Positions 1 to 8,728 of a stretch of 64,000 bases of DNA are shown here, one piece after another (position 1 is the first letter of the stretch; each line of letters starts with the position of its first letter). Both the position numbers and the translations under genes were made by a program. The notes under the pieces were generated by a model. The model searched no databases. It was not told the DNA's origin and saw nothing but the letters and a program-made list of their open reading frames with translations. The DNA is from Mycolicibacterium peregrinum (GTDB taxonomy: Bacteria > Actinomycetota > Actinomycetes > Mycobacteriales > Mycobacteriaceae): the NCBI RefSeq assembly GCF_001665785.1, contig NZ_LZSO01000013.1, positions 124,001-188,000 on the forward strand. The letters are read 5' to 3'.

Positions 1-1
1 C

Positions 2-1306
2 TCACCGGCCGCCTCACTGACCCTCGCACGCACCTGCGAGCCGATTCCGGAATCCGGGCTCTACCTGGGAGTCCTCCGGCCACGCGAGATACTGGCCGCG
101 GTGCGCAGAGAGGCGTTGACATCCGGGACGCAGGACGCAGACGAATCCGGCGACAGGGACGCCGACGACGGGGCGACGCAGACAGCACCGCCGATTCGGA
201 TGCCCGACGACACATTCCCCTTCGCCGCCGGCAGCGGCTCACCACTGATCGCGCGCCTCCTGCGTGCACTGTTGCGGAGGCCGGGCCGCGCCGGTACGGA
301 GGGGCCGGTCGGCGGGCGGGCAATGTCGCGCCCGGGTGCAGCGGGGCACGGCGACTCCACCGCGGTCATCCGAGCGAACGTCACGGACGGTCCGGTCACA
401 TCGCTGTCCGGCGACGAGATTCGGTACCACGAGTGGGATTCACGGATCGGTGCCTACCGGCGCGAGTGGTGCACCGTGCGCGTCGTCGAGCCCGATGCCC
501 ATCTGCGAGATGCAATGGCCAACCCTGATCTAGGCCTGCGACGGCCACTGGCTCAGTTGGGCACCGGGCTCGGCATCCGCCGTCGGCAGCCCTACGGCGA
601 CGACATCGACATCGACGCCGCCATCGAAGACCGGATCCGCGCACTCACCACACAGGAAACCGACGAGGCGTTCTACCTCGCCACCGGCCGCAATCGACGT
701 GATCTCTCGGCCCTGATCCTTGTCGATGTCTCGGGATCAACCGGCGAGCGCGGCGTCGGGAGGGTTCGGATCCACGACCATCAACGGATCGCGGTGGCCG
801 CGCTCGCCACGACCATGCAACGGCTCGGTGACCGAGTGGCCGTGTACGCCTTTTCCTCACACGGACGTCACAACGTCCAACTGACCGAGTTGAAGACGTT
901 TGCCGAGCACAACGAGCAGTCGCTGCTCGCGCGGCTGCACCAGTTAAAGCCTTGTGGATACTCACGGTTGGGTGCCGCTATCCGGCACGGCGCCAGCATC
1001 ATCGACCGAAACGGCGGCACCACCAGCCGCCTGCTGATCGTGGTCTCGGACGGGCTTGCGTTCGACCACGGCTACGAACTGGATTACGGCGCGCAAGACG
1101 TTCGACGAGCACTCGCCGAAGTCCGTGGCGGCGGTACAGGCTGTCTGTGCCTGACCGTTGGCGCCACCACCTCCTCGGAGGATCTGCGACTCGTCTTCGG
1201 CACCGCTGCCCACGCTGCAGTCCCCCGTCCTGACCGACTGACACCGGTCATCGTCCGCCTCTGTCGAGCGGCGTTGCGCACCGCCGAAGTCCGCCGACAC
1301 CAATGA
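2..1306 (+). CDS. VWA-domain protein, NorD/CbbO type (5' end outside the window)
   Basis: The reading frame is open from the first bases, so the true start is probably upstream; an internal GTG at 101 would leave 401 residues. Counting from that GTG, the C-terminal half is a von Willebrand A domain with a MIDAS motif DVSGS at about residues 209-213, followed by conserved blocks resembling NorD (RDLSALILVDVSGST, GYSRLGAAIRH, LLIVVSDG). NorD/CbbO proteins work with a NorQ/CbbQ AAA+ ATPase to remodel or activate a metalloenzyme such as nitric oxide reductase or RuBisCO. The partner ATPase follows directly and overlaps by four bases (ATGA), so the two are surely cotranscribed. The N-terminal 100 residues are charged and low in complexity. 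No target enzyme is visible next to the pair; it may lie to the left of the window. Confidence 0.85.
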   Translation, partial: SPAASLTLARTCEPIPESGLYLGVLRPREILAAVRREALTSGTQDADESGDRDADDGATQTAPPIRMPDDTFPFAAGSGSPLIARLLRALLRRPGRAGTEGPVGGRAMSRPGAAGHGDSTAVIRANVTDGPVTSLSGDEIRYHEWDSRIGAYRREWCTVRVVEPDAHLRDAMANPDLGLRRPLAQLGTGLGIRRRQPYGDDIDIDAAIEDRIRALTTQETDEAFYLATGRNRRDLSALILVDVSGSTGERGVGRVRIHDHQRIAVAALATTMQRLGDRVAVYAFSSHGRHNVQLTELKTFAEHNEQSLLARLHQLKPCGYSRLGAAIRHGASIIDRNGGTTSRLLIVVSDGLAFDHGYELDYGAQDVRRALAEVRGGGTGCLCLTVGATTSSEDLRLVFGTAAHAAVPRPDRLTPVIVRLCRAALRTAEVRRHQ

Positions 1307-2163
1307 ACATCGAAAGGACCGGCGATCTCATGCCGATATCCGACGCAACCATGGACACAGCCGCCCCAGTCGCGGATCGCCCGTTTTACCACACCGTCGG
1401 CAACGAAGAACGAATCTTCACCGCCGCCTTCCAACAACAACTCCCTGTGTTGCTCAAAGGTCCGACCGGTTGCGGGAAGACCCGATTCGTCGAGGCGATG
1501 GCCCACGAGATGGGACGACCCCTGATCACGGTGTCCTGTCACGACGACCTCACCACGGCCGATCTCGTCGGACGCTTCTTATTGCGGGGCGGGGATACCG
1601 AATGGGTCGACGGCCCACTGACGCGCGCGGTGCGCGCAGGTGCGATCTGCTACCTGGATGAGGTGGTCGAGGCCCGACAGGACACCACCGTTGTGCTTCA
1701 TCCCCTCGCCGATCATCGGCGAACGTTACCCATCGAACGGCTCGGTGAAACACTGACCGCTGCACCGGGATTCTGCCTCGTCGTCTCCTACAACCCGGGC
1801 TACCAAAGCGTGCTCAAAGACCTCAAAGACTCCACACGACAGCGCATGGTCGCCATCGAATTCGACTATCCGGCCCCGGGCGTAGAGAGCACCATCGTGC
1901 AGCGTGAGAGCGGCATCGGTGCCCATGTCGCAGACGACCTGGTCCGTTTCGCCCAGGCAATCCGTCGCCTGGACGGTGCAGGGCTCAGGGAGGTTTCCTC
2001 GACCCGCGTGCTGATCGCCGCAGCCCGTCTCGCCCGCGCCGGTCTGTCGCTGCGCGAGGCCGCCGAGGCTGCCATCGTCGCCCCACTGACTGACGACCCC
2101 GCCGTGGGCGCGAGCCTTCGGCAGCTGCTCGACGTCTACCTGGCGGGCCGGCCGCGCCACTGA
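1303..2163 (+). CDS. AAA+ ATPase of the CbbQ/NirQ/NorQ family
   Basis: MoxR-class AAA+ ATPase of 286 residues. Walker A (GPTGCGKT) is at about residues 53-60 and Walker B (YLDE) at about 117-120; the family blocks ADLVGRF and VVSYNPGYQ follow. The C-terminal CbbQ domain runs to the end. Members of the family hydrolyse ATP to remodel a metalloenzyme with a VWA partner, which here is the preceding gene. The start chosen overlaps the VWA stop codon (ATGA at 1303). A second ATG at 1330 lies behind an AGGA with a rather long spacer and is a possible alternative. The 3' end is only four bases from the converging stop of the GMC oxidoreductase, with no clear terminator between them. Confidence 0.93.
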   Translation: MNIERTGDLMPISDATMDTAAPVADRPFYHTVGNEERIFTAAFQQQLPVLLKGPTGCGKTRFVEAMAHEMGRPLITVSCHDDLTTADLVGRFLLRGGDTEWVDGPLTRAVRAGAICYLDEVVEARQDTTVVLHPLADHRRTLPIERLGETLTAAPGFCLVVSYNPGYQSVLKDLKDSTRQRMVAIEFDYPAPGVESTIVQRESGIGAHVADDLVRFAQAIRRLDGAGLREVSSTRVLIAAARLARAGLSLREAAEAAIVAPLTDDPAVGASLRQLLDVYLAGRPRH

Positions 2164-2167
2164 CAGG

Positions 2168-3814
2168 TCAACCGCCGATTATCAATTCAGCGGCTCGCTC
2201 TCCGATCATCATGGCCGCGGCGTTCGTGTTGCCCCCGACGATGCTCGGCATGATCGATGCGTCCACCACCCGTAACCCCTCGACGCCCCGGACCCGTAGC
2301 GCGGGGTCGACGACCGCGCGCTCGTCGGTGCCCATCCGGCAGGTCCCGACGGGGTGATACACACCCGACGCGTTGCGGCGCACAAAATCGGCCAGGTCGG
2401 CCCCGGTGTGATCGGAACCCGGCAGTACTTCGCGGCCGACCTCCCGCGCAATCGCCTGGTGGGTCAACGTTTCCCGGACGAGTTCCATGCCGGCGACCAG
2501 GGTCGCGACGTCCCGGGGAACAGCCAGATGGTTGGGATCGATGAGCGGAGCGGTGAACGGATCAGTCGACGCCAATCGCACGCTTCCCCGGCTCTCGGGA
2601 TAGATCATGGTCGGCATCAGCGTCAGTGAGGACAACGACTCAGCGGCCAGGTGCAAACCCGGACTGTCCTGGTTCTCGGGATAGCTCATCGGAAGGATGA
2701 ACATCTGCAAGTCCGGGACGTCGGTTCCCGTTGCCACGCCGCTGTCGACGAACGCCACCGCTTCAAACAGCGTGTGTGCCAAATACGTCGATCGCGGACG
2801 CACGCATTCACGCACCGCCGCGCGGGCGAAACTCAGCGGCGATGCGCTGCGTCCGCCGCGAGCCTGATAGGACATCGGCACGAACAAGTGGTCGTGCAGG
2901 TTGTCACCGACGGGAAGGTCGGCAACCACTTTGATCCCGTGTTCACGTAAGTGGGCGGCATGGCCGATGCCGGAGAGCATCAGGAGCCGTGGCGAACCGA
3001 GGGAACCGGCGCTGAGGATCACCTCTCGACTCGCGAGCGCAGGGCCGACCGGTCGCCGGTTGCGACCCGCGACCAGCTCCACCCCCGTTGCGCGTCCGGC
3101 CTGCATGATCACGCGAGTCGCGGTGACACCGGTCAGCACGCGCAGGTTCGGCGGCACGTCCGACAGGTACCCACGGTCGGTGCCCACCCGGCGGCCGGCT
3201 CCGGCGCTCTGCTGCAATGGCGCCACCCCCGCCTGCTGCGCACCGTTGTAGTCGCCGTTCATTCCGACTTCGGCGGTCTCCGCGAGCGCGACCATGTAGC
3301 TTTCGGTGACGCTCGCCAGGCCCGTGGCCCGTTCCACCGCGATCGGGCCATCTCCACCACGCAGCTCACTGGGACCGTCCTCGAAACTCTCCAGCCGCCG
3401 GAACGAGGGCAGCACCTCGGAGAACCCCCAGCCCTTGGCTCCCGCCGCGGCCCAGTCGTCGTAGTTCTGCCGGTTTCCACGGACAAACGCCATGCCGTTG
3501 ATCGCGCTGCCGCCGCCGAGTATCCGGCCGTGAGACTGGGGAAGGGTGCGGCCGTTCATATGTCGTTGCGGGACGCTGTACGCGGGCCAGGTGACCAACC
3601 GTTGCAGGGGCGTGACCGCGTGGATGGCCCCGCACATGCCGGGCACGGTGACCAGCGGGCCACTCCGCCGGCGCCCTGACTCGATCAAGGTGACCGTAGC
3701 GCCCGTGTCGGCGAGACGTCGAGCCACGATCGCACCCGCACTACCGGAGCCCACGACCACGTAATCTGCCGACTCCACGCCGGCCGAATCCTTGGTCACC
3801 GCTGCTCGCTTCAT
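2168..3814 (-). CDS. GMC family FAD-dependent oxidoreductase
   Basis: A 548-residue glucose-methanol-choline oxidoreductase, normal in length for the choline/alcohol dehydrogenase group. The dinucleotide-binding motif GSGSAG is at about residues 22-27. The second GMC signature region (GGGSAINGMAFVRGN) is near residues 100-114. The C-terminal blocks YHPVGTCRMG and VVDASIMPSIVGGNTNAA carry the catalytic His and the flavin contact. The enzyme would oxidise an alcohol, with FAD as electron acceptor. The substrate cannot be told from sequence. No signal peptide is visible, so it is probably cytosolic. The gene is monocistronic, and its promoter region contains a strong inverted repeat about 28 bases before the ATG. 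Confidence 0.93.
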   Translation of the reverse strand: MKRAAVTKDSAGVESADYVVVGSGSAGAIVARRLADTGATVTLIESGRRRSGPLVTVPGMCGAIHAVTPLQRLVTWPAYSVPQRHMNGRTLPQSHGRILGGGSAINGMAFVRGNRQNYDDWAAAGAKGWGFSEVLPSFRRLESFEDGPSELRGGDGPIAVERATGLASVTESYMVALAETAEVGMNGDYNGAQQAGVAPLQQSAGAGRRVGTDRGYLSDVPPNLRVLTGVTATRVIMQAGRATGVELVAGRNRRPVGPALASREVILSAGSLGSPRLLMLSGIGHAAHLREHGIKVVADLPVGDNLHDHLFVPMSYQARGGRSASPLSFARAAVRECVRPRSTYLAHTLFEAVAFVDSGVATGTDVPDLQMFILPMSYPENQDSPGLHLAAESLSSLTLMPTMIYPESRGSVRLASTDPFTAPLIDPNHLAVPRDVATLVAGMELVRETLTHQAIAREVGREVLPGSDHTGADLADFVRRNASGVYHPVGTCRMGTDERAVVDPALRVRGVEGLRVVDASIMPSIVGGNTNAAAMMIGERAAELIIGG

Positions 3815-3841
3815 CCCAAGACCTCTCTACACATCCGTATC

Positions 3842-3860
3842 TATTTCATATTCTGAAATA
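3842..3860 (-). promoter_or_regulatory. Inverted repeat upstream of the GMC oxidoreductase, likely operator
   Basis: Perfect 7-bp arms TATTTCA / TGAAATA around a 5-base spacer, 28 bases upstream of the GMC ATG in a short AT-rich stretch. The size and position fit a dimeric repressor site overlapping the promoter. The binding protein is unknown; no regulator gene is adjacent. Confidence 0.45.
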
Positions 3861-3934
3861 TCAAACGACGATAGCGCATCCGAGGATTTGATCAGTCCTT
3901 GGTGTGCAACGTCTTTCGTCTTCAGCTCTCAGTT

Positions 3935-3955
3935 GTGACCCGAGGGCGCGGTCAC
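3935..3955 (-). terminator. Hairpin overlapping the end of the mce operon
   Basis: GTGACC and GGTCAC pair across a 9-base loop at the stop codon of the last gene of the mce unit. There is no U-tract, so it would be an I-shaped mycobacterial terminator at best. It is weak evidence. Confidence 0.3.
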
Positions 3956-4500
3956 GGGATTCGGGTGAGTTGGAACGGCATCTCGATGACCAGTGGCCGG
4001 TTGATCCCGCAGCCACCGCTGGTGCCTACCGTGCGGTCCCAACCCGAGAACGATGTCACCTCGTCGAAGCTCGGCGATCCGGACAGGTCGGGCGAAAAGT
4101 ACATCAACTGCTCGGCCGCCGCCGCCGTGCCGTCGTGACACGGCTCCCACCGGTCGAGGTGCCGTCGCACTGTCCACAGCCCGGCCGAGTCGCATCGGAT
4201 AGGCGCGTTCCACCCTTGGCTGCTGCTCACTTGGCCTGCGCAATCGTACGTTTCGGCGCTGCACGTAGTGCTGATCGTCCAGGTACTCGCCACGGCGGCT
4301 TCGTCATGAAAGATCTCGTTGGTCTTCGCCCACGTGCCGTCTGACACTGCACGATAGGCGCCGTTGAGTGTGGGGTCGCAGAACGCCGCGGTCGCGCTCG
4401 GGGCGGTGGTCAAGGCCGCGACTGTCGCCGCAGCGATCAGTACCACCACCGGCAGCGCAGTAGTCGTTGGTCGCTGCCTCACAATCTGCGCTGAAGTCAC
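3952..4500 (-). CDS. Secreted hypothetical protein at the 3' end of the mce operon
   Basis: A 182-residue protein with a clear N-terminal hydrophobic signal segment (about residues 15-37) and a predicted cleavage after ATAAF-type sequence near residue 39. The mature part contains several cysteines (for example TCSAETYDC, RWEPC, GGCG), which suggests disulphides in the cell envelope. Its ATG overlaps the mceF stop codon (ATGA), so it is translationally coupled to the mce operon. Small secreted proteins of this type are commonly found in or near mycobacterial mce operons, but their role is not established. No catalytic motif was recognised. Confidence 0.85.
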   Translation of the reverse strand: MTSAQIVRQRPTTTALPVVVLIAAATVAALTTAPSATAAFCDPTLNGAYRAVSDGTWAKTNEIFHDEAAVASTWTISTTCSAETYDCAGQVSSSQGWNAPIRCDSAGLWTVRRHLDRWEPCHDGTAAAAEQLMYFSPDLSGSPSFDEVTSFSGWDRTVGTSGGCGINRPLVIEMPFQLTRIP

Positions 4501-6077
4501 GGATGACCCTCCATCACAAGGTCTTTCCAGGTCGCTGCCCGCTTGGAGGCAACGAGGTTGGCCTGCTGATAGGTCTGGCCGTCAGGTGTGACATAACGTC
4601 CGGAATTGGGGTCGTACTGCGCGAACGCGACCACTGGCCGTGGCGCAGTGGTGTTGCCGCCGAATGCACTTGGCGCGGCAGGGATTACGCCACCAGGGTC
4701 GGGAAACGGTGGTGTAGGTGGCGGGTTCGGGCCAGGCGAGTCAGTGATGGGGTCCGGTGCAGCTGACGGTGGCAAGGGTGTGCCGTTGGTCGGACCGAAA
4801 ATTCGGTCGTCGTTGGTGACCCGAGCGTCGGGCGGCACGCCTTGGGCGATCAGGTTGGGGTCCAGTGGGTAAGGACCCGTCATGTGTTCGCGCATCGTCA
4901 GCGGCAGATACGGTTTGTCGCTGTTGCAGATCTCGGCCGTGGGCGCCCGCTTGCCCGGCTTGTTCATACAGGGGTAGTTCCGGGCCCCGCGCACCGCCAG
5001 CGGTGAGTCCTGGGGCAGCTTGCAGTACAGGCCATCAGGCGTGTCCACTTCGGAGGTGTCTTCGGGCGACCGCCACTGGCTGGGCGGGAGGAACCCAACG
5101 GTGCACGACGGTGGATCGCCAAATGACATGGTGAAATCGCCTTGTCCCAGCCCAGTCGGATTGTGGTCGGGCGCCGCCGAGATGATGTTGGCGACGAAGG
5201 GCGGCAACAACACCAGGATTTGTTCGAGGCCGGGCCGGTAGGTGACCAGAATCTGCCCGATCGAGGTCAAGTTGGCCAGCAGCACCGGCAGTGTCGGCTT
5301 GACTTGTTCGAACAGCCGGGATGTTTCGTTGAGGGAGGCAGGTCCATCGGTGAGTACCGTCCGGATCTGTTGATCGTCGTCGACCAGTGTGGTGGTGATG
5401 TTGGCCAGACCGCGCACCCAGGTTCGCAAGTCGTCTGCGGCAGTGGCCTGGGAATCGAGCAAGGGCCCAGAGTCCTCGACGAGGGACCTGGTGGAGTCGC
5501 GCACATCGTCCATGTCGCCCGAGACCTTCGCCGATGAGTCCATCAGGGATCCAAGGTCGTAGCCGGCACCGTTGAATGCCTTGAAGCTTTCGTCGAGCAG
5601 CAATCCGAGTTTGTCTTTGGGAATGCTCTTGATCAGCGCGCTGGTTTGATCGAGCAGTGGCCCGACTTGTTGCGGAACCGTGGTGTCCCCCATGGTGATG
5701 GTCGATCCGTCGTGCAGGTACGGGGGTGCGTCCGAGGTGGGTTTCAGGTCGAGGTATTGCTCGCCGATTGCCGACACGCTGCGCACATCGGCCTTCAGCT
5801 TCGCGGGAATCTTCGGTGACGCATCCAGCGACAGAGTCGCTTTGGCTCCACGTGGAATGAGCGAGATCGCCGTCACCTTGCCGACCTGCACCCCACGGTA
5901 GGTCACGTTGGAAAAGCGGTACAGGCCACCGGTTCCCGGCAGCTCCACTGCCACGGTGATACGTCCGACACCCAGCAACGTCGGGGCCTGCAGGTACACC
6001 ACGGCCATGGTGACCAACCCCACGATGGAGCCGATCGTGAAGAGCACCAACTGAATCCGGACCAGCCGCGTCAGCAT
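4497..6077 (-). CDS. mceF: MCE family protein MceF
   Basis: Sixth and last Mce subunit, 526 residues. An N-terminal membrane anchor (about residues 8-30) precedes the MlaD/MCE beta-barrel domain (TVAVELPGTGGLYRFSNVTYRGVQVGKV region). A long helical MCE middle region follows, then a proline-rich, low-complexity C-terminus. Mce proteins assemble as a heterohexamer that forms a lipid-conducting tube across the mycobacterial periplasm. The start immediately follows the mceE stop (TGA-ATG). The proline-rich tail is typical for MceD/MceF proteins of this kind. The transported lipid cannot be inferred. Confidence 0.95.
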   Translation of the reverse strand: MLTRLVRIQLVLFTIGSIVGLVTMAVVYLQAPTLLGVGRITVAVELPGTGGLYRFSNVTYRGVQVGKVTAISLIPRGAKATLSLDASPKIPAKLKADVRSVSAIGEQYLDLKPTSDAPPYLHDGSTITMGDTTVPQQVGPLLDQTSALIKSIPKDKLGLLLDESFKAFNGAGYDLGSLMDSSAKVSGDMDDVRDSTRSLVEDSGPLLDSQATAADDLRTWVRGLANITTTLVDDDQQIRTVLTDGPASLNETSRLFEQVKPTLPVLLANLTSIGQILVTYRPGLEQILVLLPPFVANIISAAPDHNPTGLGQGDFTMSFGDPPSCTVGFLPPSQWRSPEDTSEVDTPDGLYCKLPQDSPLAVRGARNYPCMNKPGKRAPTAEICNSDKPYLPLTMREHMTGPYPLDPNLIAQGVPPDARVTNDDRIFGPTNGTPLPPSAAPDPITDSPGPNPPPTPPFPDPGGVIPAAPSAFGGNTTAPRPVVAFAQYDPNSGRYVTPDGQTYQQANLVASKRAATWKDLVMEGHP

Positions 6078-7334
6078 TCAGCGACCCCCCTGATCGAGCG
6101 AAGACGATCCCGGCGGTGCACCAGATGGCGGCGCGACCGCGGGTGGGACGGGCCCACCGGGAAGGATCACCGGTGGGCCGGCCGGCGGGGCCGGAGGGGC
6201 AAGCTCAGTGCCATGCGGCGGCACCGCCAGCGGTGCGCCCAGCGGATTGTTGGTGTAGTACCAGTCATAGCCCGGGTCTCCGGGGGCGGGCACCAGTTGT
6301 GCTCCGTCGACACCCCAGCGGGTGCCCAGGAACAAGCCGCGTTTCAGGCGGGGAACAGTCAGGTCGGCGACGGCGAACAGATTCATGTAGTCACCTTTGA
6401 GGCCGCGGTCAATCACGTTCTGGCCGTAGGGAAAGACGGTGGCATACATCAGGCCGTCGATGACGCCCGGGCCGGCGTCGGCCAGGGCACGAATGGTGGG
6501 CTGGAGGTTCTGCAGGTTCTTCACCAGGTCGGCCTGTGTGTCGTTGATCAGCGCGGTGGCGGTGCTGCTGAAGCCCCGCAACTTGTCCAATGCGGTGACG
6601 ATGCGCGGCTTCTCGGCGATGAGTACATCGAGTGCAGGAGGAAGCGTGCGCAGCGTTTCGGTGAGCACGTCATGCTGGAGTGCGAATGTCCCGGTCAGCC
6701 GATTGAGGGCATCGATGGAGGCGATCAGATCACCGCGTTGGCGGTCCAGGGCGCCCACGAACCGATCGAGACGAGCGATCAGGTCGCGGATGGCGTCCTG
6801 CCGTCCGGACAATGCCGCATTGAAGTTGTGCACAATGTCACCGACCTGGCCCAGACCGCCGCCGTTGACCACCGCAGACAGCGAGGACAACGTCAGCTCG
6901 GTGGAGGGATAGGTCGACGACTGGTTCAAGGCGACGGTGGATCCCGGCGCGAGCTGCCCCAGTGGCGGAGTACCGGGTGGCGGGTCCAGTGCCAGGTGCT
7001 GTGATCCCAGCAAGCTGGTCTGCCCGACGGTGGCAACGACATTGGCCGCGACGCGGACACCGTCTTGAATCCTGACTTCGACGTCGGCATGCTGACCGCG
7101 CAGCGTCATCGCACCGACACTCCCGATGACGACGTCGTTCATCATGACGGGCGAATTCGATTCGAGTGTCCCGACGTTGGCGATCTCAACGTGGTAGACG
7201 GTGGCTCCGGGTCCGTGTCCGACCGTGCCCGGAAGGGGCAGGGAGTTCACCCCGTTGAAGGCACATCCCGACAACACGAACATCGTGACGGTGCCGGCGG
7301 CCAGACCCATTGCTCGTGAATGCCGGCCGATCAT
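6078..7334 (-). CDS. mceE: MCE family lipoprotein MceE
   Basis: A 418-residue Mce subunit with a lipoprotein signal peptide. The lipobox is LSGC with Cys at about residue 24, the diagnostic feature of the MceE position (LprK/LprL/LprM/LprN in M. tuberculosis). The MCE domain follows (VYHVEIANVGTLESNSPVMM, GSVGAM). The C-terminal end is rich in proline and alanine. The ATG overlaps the mceD stop (ATGA). It would be lipid-anchored in the envelope as part of the Mce hexamer. Confidence 0.95.
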   Translation of the reverse strand: MIGRHSRAMGLAAGTVTMFVLSGCAFNGVNSLPLPGTVGHGPGATVYHVEIANVGTLESNSPVMMNDVVIGSVGAMTLRGQHADVEVRIQDGVRVAANVVATVGQTSLLGSQHLALDPPPGTPPLGQLAPGSTVALNQSSTYPSTELTLSSLSAVVNGGGLGQVGDIVHNFNAALSGRQDAIRDLIARLDRFVGALDRQRGDLIASIDALNRLTGTFALQHDVLTETLRTLPPALDVLIAEKPRIVTALDKLRGFSSTATALINDTQADLVKNLQNLQPTIRALADAGPGVIDGLMYATVFPYGQNVIDRGLKGDYMNLFAVADLTVPRLKRGLFLGTRWGVDGAQLVPAPGDPGYDWYYTNNPLGAPLAVPPHGTELAPPAPPAGPPVILPGGPVPPAVAPPSGAPPGSSSLDQGGR

Positions 7335-8728
7335 GCTGGCGGTGTCCCTTCAGTGGGTGGCGTGGGTACGGGATCCTCGGCCGGGCCGGCAGAGTGCGGC
7401 ACGGCCGCAGGTAGCAACAGGTTCTCGACGCTGGGTGCTGCGTGCGGGTCCGGCGCCGGTGGTGGGCCCCCACCCGGTGGAGGGGGCACATCGCCTGCCC
7501 CGGTGTAGGCCGAAATGGCCGGCGGTTGTTCGGCGGGTGCGGGTGCGCCCCCGGTTCCGCCAGGTTCCAGCGCGGGATCGGTGTAGATGATGTTGCGCGG
7601 GGACGGGGCCAGCGCCGGATTGATCGGGACGGGCAGGTTGTTGAAGTTCAGCTGGTCCAGTGCCGGACCGAGGTACTGCGCACACAGTTTCGCGGTTTCG
7701 GACGCCGTGGTGTTCTTGACGGCGCCGATGGCGGCGCAGACGAACTGCACGGGGTTGGAGAAGTTTGTGAACGAAATCGAGCCGAGAATGGTGCCGGTAT
7801 CGGGGTTGTAGTCGGCGTAGCCGTTGGCCAGCGCAGTCGGTGTGACGTGCAGGAGTTGCTCAAGGTCTCTGCGATGGTCGGCCAGGTTGGAGGTGACATT
7901 CGCCAGCCGTTGGACTTGCTCGCTGGTCTTGTCGCGGGTGCCTGCGACGAATCGTCGGACTTCGCCAAGTGCTGACGACAGATTCTTCAGTGCGGCGTCG
8001 AGGTCGGTGCGGTTCTCATCGAGAACGCTGGTCAGCGTGGCAAACCGGCCTTGGAACTCCACGATTTGGGGATTCGTGTCACGCAGTGTGGTGACCAACT
8101 CTTGCAGGTGTTTGACCGTGTCGGCGATGTTGCCGCTGCCGTCGGCCAGAATTCGCCCAACGCCGGCCAGCTGGTTCAGCGTCTGACGGAGTTTGTCGCC
8201 GTTGCCGTCGAGCGCGTTGGCGGTGCTGTCGATGAAGCGCGCGATCGCCGGAGTCGATATCTGACTGTTCGGCCCCAATTCGGTTGCCAGACGCATGAGT
8301 TGGGATTTGACCTCGTCCCATTCGACAGGCACGGCGGTGCGGTCGATCGGGATCACTGCGTTGTCGACCATGATGGGACCGTTGGCGTGAGGGTCGCTGG
8401 ACCGATAGGCCGGGGTGAGTTCGACGTAACGGGCAGCGAGCAGGTTGGCGGCGACGATGACGGCCTTGGCGTCCGCGGGGATGGACACGTTACGGTCGAT
8501 GCCCAGCGACATCTTCACCTGGTTGCCTTCGGGGGCGATGGCGGTGATCGTGCCGACCTTGATTCCCGCGACTCGGACGTCGTCGCCCGGGTAAATGGCT
8601 GTAGCAGAGGTGAAATAGGCAGTCACTGTTTTCGCGCCGAAGAATGAGGCGTGCACCAGCACGGCGCCGGCCGTGAGGATCAGCGCGATGAGTATGCCTG
8701 CCAGCGGGGCGCGGTGGCGAGCGATCAT
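7331..8728 (-). CDS. mceD: MCE family protein MceD
   Basis: A 465-residue Mce subunit. A hydrophobic anchor near the N-terminus (GILIALILTAGAVLVHASFF) is followed by an MCE domain (AYFTSATAIYPGDDVRVAGIKVG), long helical segments and a proline-rich tail. The ATG at 8728 was chosen because it overlaps the mceC stop as ATGA, the coupling used across this operon. An in-frame upstream start at 8740 would add four residues. Confidence 0.95.
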   Translation of the reverse strand: MIARHRAPLAGILIALILTAGAVLVHASFFGAKTVTAYFTSATAIYPGDDVRVAGIKVGTITAIAPEGNQVKMSLGIDRNVSIPADAKAVIVAANLLAARYVELTPAYRSSDPHANGPIMVDNAVIPIDRTAVPVEWDEVKSQLMRLATELGPNSQISTPAIARFIDSTANALDGNGDKLRQTLNQLAGVGRILADGSGNIADTVKHLQELVTTLRDTNPQIVEFQGRFATLTSVLDENRTDLDAALKNLSSALGEVRRFVAGTRDKTSEQVQRLANVTSNLADHRRDLEQLLHVTPTALANGYADYNPDTGTILGSISFTNFSNPVQFVCAAIGAVKNTTASETAKLCAQYLGPALDQLNFNNLPVPINPALAPSPRNIIYTDPALEPGGTGGAPAPAEQPPAISAYTGAGDVPPPPGGGPPPAPDPHAAPSVENLLLPAAVPHSAGPAEDPVPTPPTEGTPPA

